Shown piece after piece: positions 18,252 to 25,895 of a DNA stretch of 36,720 bases. Numbering within the stretch: the first letter of the stretch is position 1; every line of letters begins with the position of its first letter. Under the pieces are notes generated by a model, which was not told where the DNA came from, did no database searches, and saw only the letters and a list, made by a program, of their open reading frames with translations. Origin of the DNA: Arcanobacterium sp. (GTDB lineage: Bacteria > Actinomycetota > Actinomycetes > Actinomycetales > Actinomycetaceae); assembly GCA_022783665.1 (NCBI GenBank), contig JALFZJ010000064.1, forward strand, positions 1 through 36,720. The letters are read 5' to 3'. The translations under genes were made by a program, and so were the position numbers.

Positions 18252-18800
18252 ATGAGCGAAATCTTAGAGCCAATCGAAAAGGATCTTGAGGCGTTTTGGA
18301 CCCACGCCGTCATTGCAGCAAAACTCTATCCTGCGTCAGCATACGCCGGGCAGGACGACATCACATCGCTACGACCAGCCGCATTCGCTTTTGGGGCAAC
18401 GCGTGAAGAAGCAGACGAGCTCGCACAGCTGGTGGTTGATGGGAAGAAGACGGCAACCTCAGGGATTGTAAAAGAATATCTGTCTGAGGGTGAGCCACTG
18501 CCTGTAAAAGGTGATATGGCAATCGTGGCAGATGGCCGTGGTATCCCACGTGCTCTGATCCGTAATACCCGCGTGGAAATCACCCCTTTTGCAGAAGTTG
18601 GCGATGCGGTTGCCCTCGCCGAAGGCGAGGGGGATCTCGAGCACTGGCGCGAGGTTCACGAAGCTTTTTTTGCTGAGCACATTCCAAGTTTTGCTCAGGG
18701 CTCTGATGGCGAGGCTCGGATGGTTGTAACTGAGTTCTTCGAAGTGCTCTATGCCGATCACGGCGGAGCTAACCGTTCCTCTGCCGGCGTCACTAACTAG
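18252..18800 (+). CDS. ASCH domain protein
   Basis: The 182-residue cytosolic protein carries an ASCH domain: the core AFAFGATREEADELAQLVVDGKKTATS and later HWREVHEAFF fit this PUA-related fold, which binds RNA or modified nucleotides in characterised cases. The precise role is unknown. ATG 18252 is chosen because GGCGGAG lies upstream; the frame extends to 18162 through a region with two imperfect GTATATGA repeats (about 18195-18222), which looks non-coding. Confidence 0.85.
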   Translation: MSEILEPIEKDLEAFWTHAVIAAKLYPASAYAGQDDITSLRPAAFAFGATREEADELAQLVVDGKKTATSGIVKEYLSEGEPLPVKGDMAIVADGRGIPRALIRNTRVEITPFAEVGDAVALAEGEGDLEHWREVHEAFFAEHIPSFAQGSDGEARMVVTEFFEVLYADHGGANRSSAGVTN

Positions 18801-18865
18801 ATCTGCTGGAGGGAGCTATAGACCTTAGCGTCGCGCGAGTAGTGTGCTGCGAATACTTCGTTGCT

Positions 18866-18889
18866 ACAACTGTGTGTTTCCACAATTGT
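18866..18889. terminator. Hairpin in the 346-bp gap after the ASCH gene
   Basis: Arms ACAACTGTG and CACAATTGT pair over 9 bp (one G-U) around a 6-nt loop; the right arm forms the perfect palindrome CACAATTGTG (18881-18890). I see nothing else assignable in 18801-19146 apart from the permease ribosome-binding site GAGGGAG. Confidence 0.4.
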
Positions 18890-19146
18890 GCCGGTAACAT
18901 GGCGCTGGTAATCCTGTGATGCCGGCACTGGCCAGGCGATACGTTGGCGGTAGTGCTGTGCAGAGGGGCTTTCAGTTGTGGAACATTTAGGCCAGCGCAG
19001 CGTCAGCGAGGTAGTATTTTCTGGGCATCAAAGCCCTGGCGAAGATCTAAGATGCACACGCCGCTGATGTTTCACTGATGTTCGCCGCACTACCACGTAC
19101 ACACGTGCACACAACTGCACGATCACTACCTATCGAGGGAGCACGA

Positions 19147-20511
19147 ATGGCTGGCTTTGGCTGGAAACTTCACGGTGATGGAAAGACGATCAGACCAGGA
19201 GAAGTGGTGCTTCCTGGTGAGCGAATGGCAATGCCGATCACAATCGGGATCGGCGCTCAACACGTTGTGGCCATGTTTGGCGCCACATTCCTTGTGCCTC
19301 TCCTTACTGGTTTCGATCCGGCAACAACATTGTTTTTCACCGGAGTCGGAACCATTATTTTTATCTTGGTGACGTCGGGCAGGTTGCCATCGTATCTTGG
19401 ATCTTCGTTCGCGCTGCTCGCTCCAATCGGCGCAGTGACGGGGTATGTTGCAGGCGGCGGTGAAGCTCTCGATCCGCATAAAGCGGCTTTAGCACAAGGC
19501 GGTGTGATCGCAGTGGGCGCGTTGCTTGCTGTGGTGGGCGTGATTGTACACTTCGCCGGGGCGCGGTGGATTGATCGGATCATGCCTCCTGTAGTCACCG
19601 GAGCGATTGTTTCGCTTATCGGATTCAACCTGGCTCCAGCCGCATGGAATAATGTGAAGACGGCGCCCGTCACCGCAGTAGTGACGATTGTTGCGATTCT
19701 TCTCGTCACGGTGTTGTTTAAGGGAATTATTGGGCGTCTATCGATTCTTATCGGTGTGATTATCGGCTACATTACCGCTGTGCTTCGCCACGAAGTGGAT
19801 TTCACTGCCGTTGCTCAAGCCGGATACGTAGGTTTGCCGAGTTTCCGTGCGCCAGCCTTTGATCTGTCGCTCCTTGGCTTATTCATACCCGTGGTGCTCG
19901 TACTGATCGCCGAAAACGTAGGCCACGTCAAATCCGTTTCGGCGATGACGGGTGAGCAGTTAGATGATATCACCGGCAGGGCTTTGTTTTCCGATGGTGT
20001 GTCTACCGTGCTGGCAGGTTTCGGTGGCGGATCTGGTACCACGACGTACGCTGAAAACATTGGAGTGATGGCAGCCACTCGCGTGTACTCTACGGCAGCT
20101 TATATCGTTGCAGCGCTGATAGCATTGACGCTTTCCATGTTCCCCAAATTTGGTGCTTTGATTGCAACCATTCCAGCAGGCGTACTCGGCGGGGCGGCAA
20201 CGGTGCTATATGGCATGATCGGCATGTTGGGCGTACGTATCTGGGTGCAAAACCGCGTGGATTTCTCTGATCCGGTAAACCTCAACACTGCAGCTGTAGC
20301 GATGATTGTAGCAATAGCCAACTACACGTGGATGGTTGGAGATATGACGTTCGAGGGGATTGCGCTCGGCTCGTTCTCAGCAATTATCATCTACCACGTG
20401 ATGCGAGCTATTGCGCGTTGGCGCGGCACCTCGCAGGAAGCTGCCACGCCGGCGTCTGCCCCTGGCGGCGCGGAACTCACTGGTGATTTGGTGCGCGATC
20501 CCGAACTTTAA
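19147..20511 (+). CDS. Uracil/xanthine permease (NCS2 family)
   Basis: A 454-residue integral membrane symporter with about 12-14 hydrophobic segments, likely importing uracil or a purine base. NCS2 hallmarks are QHVVAMFGATFLVPLLTG, the AENVGHVKSVSAMTG motif in transmembrane segment 8, and GFGGGSGTTTYAENIGVMAATRVYS in segment 10, which is close to uracil permeases (UraA/PyrP). ATG 19147 follows GAGGGAG by 6 nt; the frame opens at 19078, but the extension is not family-like. Single gene, with a hairpin after it. Confidence 0.93.
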   Translation: MAGFGWKLHGDGKTIRPGEVVLPGERMAMPITIGIGAQHVVAMFGATFLVPLLTGFDPATTLFFTGVGTIIFILVTSGRLPSYLGSSFALLAPIGAVTGYVAGGGEALDPHKAALAQGGVIAVGALLAVVGVIVHFAGARWIDRIMPPVVTGAIVSLIGFNLAPAAWNNVKTAPVTAVVTIVAILLVTVLFKGIIGRLSILIGVIIGYITAVLRHEVDFTAVAQAGYVGLPSFRAPAFDLSLLGLFIPVVLVLIAENVGHVKSVSAMTGEQLDDITGRALFSDGVSTVLAGFGGGSGTTTYAENIGVMAATRVYSTAAYIVAALIALTLSMFPKFGALIATIPAGVLGGAATVLYGMIGMLGVRIWVQNRVDFSDPVNLNTAAVAMIVAIANYTWMVGDMTFEGIALGSFSAIIIYHVMRAIARWRGTSQEAATPASAPGGAELTGDLVRDPEL

Positions 20512-20512
20512 C

Positions 20513-20549
20513 CTGGCACTCAACTCAACCCGATTGGGTTCTGAGCCAG
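20513..20549. terminator. Hairpin between permease and LytR_C gene
   Basis: Inner stem AACCC/GGGTT (20527-20531 with 20536-20540, loop GATT) with outer pairing CTGG/CCAG. It lies directly after the permease stop, between convergent genes. Confidence 0.6.
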
Positions 20550-20574
20550 CTCTAAGCAGATGCTATGTATGTTT

Positions 20575-21183
20575 CTAAAGATCGCTCAAATTCATACACT
20601 TATCGATGGGTTTCATAGCGTCGGCGAAGTTTTCCTCGCTCGGCGCCTCAACCATTGAATCCCAACCAGCGCCGAGTACTACATCCACCACTTTCGACGT
20701 ATTCGACGAATCGTAAATAACGCTCGCATCAGGGAAGTAGGCTCTCAGAGTGTATGCAGCCTGAACGCCGTCTTTTCCGGTGTAAATTCGCACCGCCTCA
20801 ATAACGTCGTCTCCACCCCAGTTCGTCGTATCCGCCACTTCCACGCCTGCACCGTTGAGTTTCTCACCCACCTGGCCCGCAAGCCCTTCGATCAGGCCAC
20901 CGTTATAGACGCGGGCTGTGATGGTGGCAGGGTCAAGCGCGGTATCTCCAGGAGGGCACGGTGCGATAGTGAGTGAGCGCGGGTCTTGGCTGTATTCTTT
21001 ATTGAATGGAAACGGGATACCCGAAATCCAGAGAAACGTGCAGATTACGAGAAGTGCGGCAAGTACGGCACCGATAGAACCAAACACAACCGTTTGGCGC
21101 TGATGGAGCTTGTGCTGGTAGGCGGTGCGGGCGTCTGTTGCGCTCAGCTGAGAGCTACTATGTTGATTCGGAGCTTGTGCCAT
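20575..21183 (-). CDS. Stand-alone LytR_C-domain membrane protein
   Basis: The 202-residue protein has a cytoplasmic N-terminus (1-~32), one membrane span (~33-55) and an extracytoplasmic domain starting ITARVYNGGLIEGLAGQVGEKLNGAGVEV, typical of the LytR C-terminal domain (LytR_C). That domain is often fused behind an LCP catalytic domain; here it stands alone. It ends with two Cys (PCPPGDT and KCMNLSDL) that could form a disulfide. GAGGAAG precedes ATG 21183. It may assist the LCP proteins at 4697-8424, but this is inference. Confidence 0.85.
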   Translation of the reverse strand: MAQAPNQHSSSQLSATDARTAYQHKLHQRQTVVFGSIGAVLAALLVICTFLWISGIPFPFNKEYSQDPRSLTIAPCPPGDTALDPATITARVYNGGLIEGLAGQVGEKLNGAGVEVADTTNWGGDDVIEAVRIYTGKDGVQAAYTLRAYFPDASVIYDSSNTSKVVDVVLGAGWDSMVEAPSEENFADAMKPIDKCMNLSDL

Positions 21184-21299
21184 GATGCCCGCTTCCTCGC
21201 TGCCTGCTCGTGCGTGTGTACGTCTTAAATGTAGCGAATCGGCTACGGCACGGGCAAACAGTTGTGCCGCTATTCCGTTGGGACATTCCCAGATGCTCG

Positions 21300-21932
21300 C
21301 TAGGCCGAACGAAGCATGCGCTGCTCACGCGGCTGAGCGCTGCGGTGAGCGTCGAGGGAGTCTACGGCCTCACGAATCATAATGCGGCACTCGCCGTTGC
21401 TGTGAAGCGGCGTCAGTTGCACGACTCCGCGGCCACCGATAGCTTGTTGAATAAGCAGGCGGTGAATGCGGCATGTATAGCCCACCTCGCCACCATTAAG
21501 TTCACGGAACGGGCATGCTGTAACGTGAATCTGATCGTCGTCAAGATAGGAATCGACGTCAATCGTTTTAAGGAACGATACGATTGAGGGCTGAAGATCT
21601 TTAGTATCTTCGAGCACGCCCTCAAACTTGCCAGTGATCAGAGCTTCCAGAATAAGTTGCTCTTCGGGGCTGGCTCCGTCGAAAGCTACCATAGCATCAC
21701 GAAGAGCGGTGTAACGCCCATTGCGTGCGCGAAATACGTAAGTAGGGCGGCCGCGCTTGCCATCGCGGTGTTGCTGCTTTTCGAGAATGCCTTTATCGCT
21801 CAATTTCGTGAGGGCTGCGCGAATGGAATTTGTGTGGACGTCCATCCCTTCAGCGATTTCAGAGACTGTACACCAATCGTGTTTCTTCTGAATGTATCGA
21901 AGTACACGCTTTTGGATATCTGAGATTTCCAT
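21300..21932 (-). CDS. Winged-helix regulator with a C-terminal Cys cluster (SufR-like)
   Basis: The 210-residue protein has an N-terminal winged-helix domain (1-~75: CTVSEIAEGMDVHTNSIRAALTKL recognition region, basic wing GKRGRPTYVFRA). The C-terminal half carries Cys140, Cys154 and Cys182 (C-x13-C-x27-C) plus His157, reminiscent of the iron-sulfur ligand pattern of SufR-type repressors, which sense Fe-S status. No suf genes are adjacent, so the target is unknown. ATG 21932 follows a very strong AGGAGGGGAGGA. The promoter contains a TATAAT overlapped by a palindrome, suggesting autoregulation. Divergent from higBA. Confidence 0.75.
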   Translation of the reverse strand: MEISDIQKRVLRYIQKKHDWCTVSEIAEGMDVHTNSIRAALTKLSDKGILEKQQHRDGKRGRPTYVFRARNGRYTALRDAMVAFDGASPEEQLILEALITGKFEGVLEDTKDLQPSIVSFLKTIDVDSYLDDDQIHVTACPFRELNGGEVGYTCRIHRLLIQQAIGGRGVVQLTPLHSNGECRIMIREAVDSLDAHRSAQPREQRMLRSA

Positions 21933-21985
21933 TGCTCCTCCCCTCCTATTGAGCTCGCATAGTGGTAGAAAGCATCACTGAGATG

Positions 21986-22002
21986 ATTATATACCGGCAT
22001 AT
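21986..22002 (-). promoter_or_regulatory. -10 box and overlapping palindrome of the SufR-like gene
   Basis: The minus strand has a perfect TATAAT at 21991-21986. The near-palindrome ATATACCGGCATAT (21989-22002, 6 of 7 arm positions matching) overlaps it, so a bound repressor would block this promoter. Confidence 0.55.
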
Positions 22003-22077
22003 CTTGCAATTCTAGTGACGATTTGTGAGTTTCGCTGCTCGCTTATACCGCATGTGAGTGTCGGTTGGACGAGCATA

Positions 22078-22120
22078 ACGTAAGGTGTTATTGACGCAAT
22101 GCGTTACGTGAAGGTAGTGT
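22078..22120 (+). promoter_or_regulatory. Promoter and inverted-repeat operator of higBA
   Basis: TTGACG (22091-22096) and TAGTGT (22115-22120), 18 bp apart, form the best sigma-A-type promoter in the window. The -10 is 6 nt before ATG 22127. Inverted arms ACGTAA (22078-22083) and TTACGT (22104-22109) flank the -35 and are a plausible HigA operator. Confidence 0.6.
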
Positions 22121-22126
22121 TACTAC

Positions 22127-22408
22127 ATGATTCAATCTTTTGGAGACCGTGAGACTGAGCGAGTGTGGCTCCGGCAGCCAGCTCGCAGAATCGATCCTCG
22201 GCTCCACAAGATCGCTAATCGGAAACTGCACCTTCTAGATGCTGCGGTGACCCTCAATTCGCTTCGGGTTCCGCCCGGAAATAGATTACAGGCGCTTCAG
22301 GGGCGTGGGCGTGGGCAGCACAGTATCCGAATAAACGATCAGTGGCGCATATCCTTTGTGTGGGCCGATTCAGGGCCAGCCGACGTAACCATCGAGGATT
22401 ACCATTAA
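22127..22408 (+). CDS. higB: HigB-type toxin (RelE/ParE superfamily mRNA interferase)
   Basis: A 93-residue protein of the HigB family: IQSFGDRETERVWLRQPARRIDP start, LNSLRVPPGNRLQALQG, and QHSIRINDQWRISFVW with the conserved Arg/Trp active-site region. HigB toxins cut mRNA on the ribosome. The toxin gene precedes the antitoxin, the standard higBA order. There is no close Shine-Dalgarno; the -10 box lies 6 nt before the ATG, so the toxin is likely translated from a leaderless mRNA. Confidence 0.92.
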   Translation: MIQSFGDRETERVWLRQPARRIDPRLHKIANRKLHLLDAAVTLNSLRVPPGNRLQALQGRGRGQHSIRINDQWRISFVWADSGPADVTIEDYH

Positions 22409-22420
22409 AGGGGAGTATTG

Positions 22421-22717
22421 ATGAACAAACTGTATCCTCCGATACATCCGGGCGAGGTATTGATGGAGGATTTTATCGACGCATTCGGGCTTACTCAGCA
22501 CAAGTTGGCTGTAGAGATCGGTGTGCCGCCGCGTAGGATTAATGAGATCGTGCATGGAAAGCGTGCCATTAGCGCTGATACCGCGCTTCGGCTCGGGCGG
22601 TATTTTCAGATCGAGCCCCAGTTTTGGTTGAATCTCCAGAGCAGGTACGATCTCGAACTTGCCGAAGATCGTCTTGAGGTGGAGATCGAGAAAATCGAAC
22701 CGCTCAAGATTGCCTAG
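22421..22717 (+). CDS. higA: HigA-type antitoxin (XRE family)
   Basis: The 98-residue protein starts YPPIHPGEVLMEDFIDAFGLT, the HigA signature, and carries an HTH: LTQHKLAVEIGVPPRRINEIVHGKRAIS, then DTALRLGRYFQIEPQFWLNLQ. It neutralises HigB and represses the operon. ATG 22421 follows GGGGAG, 12 bp after higB stops; a TTG at 22418 is in frame but less likely. Unlike higB it has an ordinary ribosome-binding site. Confidence 0.93.
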   Translation: MNKLYPPIHPGEVLMEDFIDAFGLTQHKLAVEIGVPPRRINEIVHGKRAISADTALRLGRYFQIEPQFWLNLQSRYDLELAEDRLEVEIEKIEPLKIA

Positions 22718-22859
22718 AGGGTGGTAGCGGGTGCTGCAGCAGTTTGCCCGTGCTGTAGAGGCTCCGCACGGCAATCACAACTCATACGTGGCGGCTCGGC
22801 CCTCCCTGCTTAACGCCCCCTAAATACACGATCAATTTTGCCTCCATAAGGGATGCAGT

Positions 22860-24245
22860 ATGCTAAAGCCTGTGACGCATGAAGCCATACCTATGATTCG
22901 CCGCCGTACCCCTGAGGTGCTTGCGCCGGCAGGCAATCTCGAGACGCTCAAAACGGCGATCGATTTCGGGGCAGACGCCGTCTACTGTGGCGGCAAGGCC
23001 TTCGGTATGCGCACCGCCCCAAAGAACTTCACGCTTGATGACTTCGAGCAAGCGGTTGCATACGCCCATGCCCGAGGCGCCCGCGTGTATGTAACATGCA
23101 ATATCTTGCCCAATAGTGACGAAGTTGAAGCCATGAATGCCTACATGGGTGAGCTAGGCCAGATTGGTGTAGATGCGCTGATCGTAAGCGATATCGGGGT
23201 GCTGATGGCCGCTCGGCAGGTGGCGCCCAACACCGAGATACATATTTCCACCCAGGCGGGCGTCACAAACTATCAAGCTGCGAATGCTCTTGCACAGCTC
23301 GGAGCGAGCCGCGTGGTGCTCGCAAGGGAACTCACCTTGCCGCAGATTCGTGATCTGCGGCGTCATGTGCCGCAAGACGTCGAAATCGAGGCGTTCGTGC
23401 ACGGCTCGATGTGCATGGCCTTCTCTGGGCGATGTCTCATTTCGCAGCACACCACTGGCCGCGATGCGAACCATGGCGACTGCGTGCAGGCCTGCCGGTA
23501 CAAATATCATGTGGTGGAAGAAAAACGCCCGGGAGAGTTTATTCCTGTGGAGATTACCGATCAGGGTACATTCCTTTTCAACTCTCAGGATATGAATCTT
23601 CTCGAACATGTAGACGACGTGATCGACGCCGGCGTCACGAGCCTGAAAATTGAAGGCCGTGCGAAAGGTGCCTACTATGTGGCGGCGATGGCCAACGCAT
23701 ACAAGATCGCCGTCACTGAATACATGCGCCAACGAGGATTTGAAGACGCCGATGGCAACGAGTTGCGCCCGTTCGTTGCGAGCTCAGAGAGTACAAGCGA
23801 TGGCGAGGGGGCGCTGGAGGAATCGATACATCTTCCGAAATGGCTTACCAGCGAGCCGTATAAGGTGACGCATCGTGAATACTCCACAGGGTTCTACTAT
23901 CCGGATGCGCCAGCATCTGAGAGTGTGGTGCGCGGGGGTTACATTAATGAGTGGCGCTGGCTTGGCACGGTCAACCGATTCGATACTGCGGCACAGCGCC
24001 TATATATCACCTCGAAGAACAAGATTGCTCCTGGAATGCAGATCGAGATTCTCTATCCGGGTGGAGAACCGCTAGCTTACATCGTGCCCGAGGGCGGAAT
24101 ACAGGACGAAAAAGGGCATGCCGTTGCCGAGGTCAATAATCCTTCCCACGAGTTTTCACTGCCATTTTCCGTGAGTGGGCGCGCCCTTCCTCCTGCGGAT
24201 AATCTTGTGGGGGCGATGATCCGCGCGGAAATGCGCCGCAGCTAG
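22860..24245 (+). CDS. trhP: U32 family protein, TrhP/YegQ-type tRNA hydroxylation factor
   Basis: The 461-residue protein begins with the U32 core PEVLAPAGNLETLKTAIDFGADAVYCGG and has the family signature EAFVHGSMCMAFSGRCLIS (about 177-195), with further Cys in GDCVQACRYKY. Characterised members of this length class (TrhP) are needed for 5-hydroxyuridine at tRNA wobble positions using prephenate; older annotations call them peptidase or collagenase. The C-terminal small beta domain (about 370-455) is present. ATG 22860 follows AAGGGA; ATG 22893 is an alternative. The ~40 residues at 298-330 (Ser/Glu-rich) look like an insertion. Confidence 0.85.
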   Translation: MLKPVTHEAIPMIRRRTPEVLAPAGNLETLKTAIDFGADAVYCGGKAFGMRTAPKNFTLDDFEQAVAYAHARGARVYVTCNILPNSDEVEAMNAYMGELGQIGVDALIVSDIGVLMAARQVAPNTEIHISTQAGVTNYQAANALAQLGASRVVLARELTLPQIRDLRRHVPQDVEIEAFVHGSMCMAFSGRCLISQHTTGRDANHGDCVQACRYKYHVVEEKRPGEFIPVEITDQGTFLFNSQDMNLLEHVDDVIDAGVTSLKIEGRAKGAYYVAAMANAYKIAVTEYMRQRGFEDADGNELRPFVASSESTSDGEGALEESIHLPKWLTSEPYKVTHREYSTGFYYPDAPASESVVRGGYINEWRWLGTVNRFDTAAQRLYITSKNKIAPGMQIEILYPGGEPLAYIVPEGGIQDEKGHAVAEVNNPSHEFSLPFSVSGRALPPADNLVGAMIRAEMRRS

Positions 24246-24311
24246 CCTTAGCTATGCCTGCGTCTGTTCCCCTTTCAGCATGGCTTTCAACGTGGCGTTG
24301 GGATTGAGCAC

Positions 24312-24419
24312 TCAACCTAAGTGTATCTGCGCGTTCTTTAGGCCCACCTTCTTGTTCTCAAGGCGCATGTGCTCGTTGGAATCAGGCAGATCAGGGGAGG
24401 TCGCTAAAATCTGAGCCAT
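24312..24419 (-). CDS. Possible 35-residue protein overlapping the upstream gene end
   Basis: A minus-strand frame starting at ATG 24419 encodes MAQILATSPDLPDSNEHMRL and then ENKKVGLKNAQIHLG before TGA at 24312-24314. The same frame continues after the TGA with GTG: VLNPNATLKAMLKGEQTQA, stopping at TAG. Both parts look protein-like. The start lies inside the last codons of the gene at 24391-25005. It may be a short real gene, or a decayed ~55-residue gene with one nonsense codon. No homologue comes to mind. Confidence 0.35.
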   Translation of the reverse strand: MAQILATSPDLPDSNEHMRLENKKVGLKNAQIHLG

Positions 24420-25005
24420 CGTTCCACTCGGGATCGATCATGCGATCAAATCCGTGCATTGCGGGGTGATAATCATAGGCGTGCATGCCGAAGAAAAGAC
24501 CAACTAACCCTGCAAACGCGGCAGTGATTATCAGTACTATCAGCGCGGCAATTGTAGCGAGCGTAATCTTGGCTCCGTTGCTCATGCCTTTCTTACCCTG
24601 AGGAGGGTACGGCTCATAGCGTGGTTCCCTCGGCTGGTAATACCCCGGATAAGGCATAGCTTGCCCATTCGGTACTCCCGAACCGCCCGGCATGCCCTGC
24701 CACCCCGGCGCCGTGCTGCCGCTTGGAATCCCTTGCGGCTCCGGCGCTCCTTGAGCCCCAGGAGGTGGTTGCGTGCCCGGAACATACCCGTGTGTGTAGC
24801 CCGAGTCTGGTGCATACTGTGCTCCTGGCGCGTAAGCGGGATCATACGCACCCGCTCCAGCGTAGTACTCATTTGGTTGGGATGCGCTGGCGTGCCCGCC
24901 CTGAGCATGCTGCTCACCAGCCTGATGCCCATCCGGAGCTGGCGTTTGGGGCATTGAATCACGGGGATCTACATTGTATTCTTCGGGTCTGTTATTCTCG
25001 CTCAT
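24391..25005 (-). CDS. Pro/Gly/Tyr-rich single-pass membrane protein
   Basis: The 204-residue protein has a long low-complexity N-terminus (1-~140) rich in Pro, Gly, Tyr, Gln and Ala (QGMPGGSGVPNGQ, YPGYYQPREPRYEPYPPQGKK). One membrane span follows (about 148-172), then a short acidic C-terminal tail. Such proline-rich heads are common in actinobacterial envelope and cell-division proteins, but there is no diagnostic domain. ATG 25005 follows TAGGAATG; the frame reaches 25086 without a better start. The 145-bp space to the trhP-type gene is largely occupied by the small frame described separately. Confidence 0.75.
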   Translation of the reverse strand: MSENNRPEEYNVDPRDSMPQTPAPDGHQAGEQHAQGGHASASQPNEYYAGAGAYDPAYAPGAQYAPDSGYTHGYVPGTQPPPGAQGAPEPQGIPSGSTAPGWQGMPGGSGVPNGQAMPYPGYYQPREPRYEPYPPQGKKGMSNGAKITLATIAALIVLIITAAFAGLVGLFFGMHAYDYHPAMHGFDRMIDPEWNDGSDFSDLP

Positions 25006-25137
25006 CGTTGCATTCCTACTTTCCTCTACGCGCTGGCGGTTGTGCTGAAAGTCCACCTTACTGTAGCTGGCACTCGTACCTGGCATTCGTTCTTGCTCAG
25101 TAGCCTACCCTCTTATCATCCATGGTACGTGCCTTGC

Positions 25138-25143
25138 TAGAAT
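25138..25143 (+). promoter_or_regulatory. Predicted -10 box of the deoxyribosyltransferase gene
   Basis: TAGAAT; transcription would begin near 25150, at the left edge of the 21-bp duplication. Confidence 0.4.
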
Positions 25144-25148
25144 CATTC

Positions 25149-25190
25149 GCGAGTATGACGCGCCAAGGAGCGAGTATGACGCGCCAAGGA
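25149..25190 (+). repeat. Perfect 21-bp tandem duplication in the 5' leader
   Basis: Two identical copies, 25149-25169 and 25170-25190, of a unit that includes an ATG and an AAGGA. The second AAGGA is extended to AAGGAGG and is the ribosome-binding site for ATG 25202. Confidence 0.9.
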
Positions 25191-25201
25191 GGCTGCACGA
25201 G

Positions 25202-25687
25202 ATGTTTGTTTATATCGCGGGCGACATTATGAGTTCAGGTGCTCAACACGAGCTGGAACAAATTGAGAAAGTCATCATTGATTTAGGTCTCGATTACTAT
25301 TCGCCCATCAAGAATAAAGGTATCAACGACAAAAAGAACGTCACGGTTGAGGAAAACAACTCCCTTGCAGAGCGGATCTTGCGAGAAGATACAGAGCGTC
25401 TCAAGAAAGCCGATCTCGTAATCTTCAACGTCAAAGAGCACGCCATCGGCACTCTCGTGGAGCTTGGGCAGGTACTCGAAATGATGGAGCACAATCCTCG
25501 CAAGCGCTGCATTTTCCTCTACGACGATATTCGCCGCACTACACTTCCTGAGATTGCTGATCGGCGTTCGTGGAGCATCAATCAGTACCTGTATGGAGCC
25601 GTATTAAAGATGAGTGACGGCGTTGGCTTCATCGAGCTTTCCCAGTTGCGTAGCGCTGTGGAGAAGTATCTCGCGGACGCGCAATAG
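25202..25687 (+). CDS. Nucleoside 2-deoxyribosyltransferase family protein
   Basis: The 161-residue cytosolic protein belongs to the nucleoside 2-deoxyribosyltransferase fold, which exchanges or hydrolyses the base of (deoxy)nucleosides for salvage. It shows the short N-terminal strand FVYIAGDIM, the DLVIFNVKEHAIGTLVELGQVLEM helix with the likely catalytic Glu87 in the GTxxELG motif, and a C-terminal helix. The DYYSPIKNK loop replaces the usual F.P..R motif, so substrate choice may differ; a 2'-deoxynucleoside 5'-monophosphate hydrolase role is possible. AAGGAGG lies 9 nt before ATG 25202. Confidence 0.85.
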   Translation: MFVYIAGDIMSSGAQHELEQIEKVIIDLGLDYYSPIKNKGINDKKNVTVEENNSLAERILREDTERLKKADLVIFNVKEHAIGTLVELGQVLEMMEHNPRKRCIFLYDDIRRTTLPEIADRRSWSINQYLYGAVLKMSDGVGFIELSQLRSAVEKYLADAQ

Positions 25688-25772
25688 CGCTCAGCCCAAC
25701 CTTTTGTGTTGTTTTAGAAATCTGTGAACGACGATGGTGTGGTCAACTACGATGGAGATATGCAGATTGGAT

Positions 25773-25794
25773 GGCCGACGGTGCACTGACGGCC
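25773..25794. terminator. Weak hairpin after the deoxyribosyltransferase gene
   Basis: GGCCG/CGGCC 5-bp stem with a 12-nt loop in the 208-bp gap before the MFS gene. Nothing else stands out in that gap. Confidence 0.3.
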
Positions 25795-25895
25795 GGCTTT
25801 GATACCGATCACTTGACTCGATAGTTGATCTTGAGAGTTGGTGGCTTGGGCCGAAGCGTTTGTGCGGTGTGGGAGAAAGCGCAGGAATGGAACAG

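Noticed and set aside
18801..19146. tRNA or known riboswitch before the permease
   Set aside because: No T-loop consensus, no cloverleaf and no purine-riboswitch core could be found; only a short hairpin is visible.
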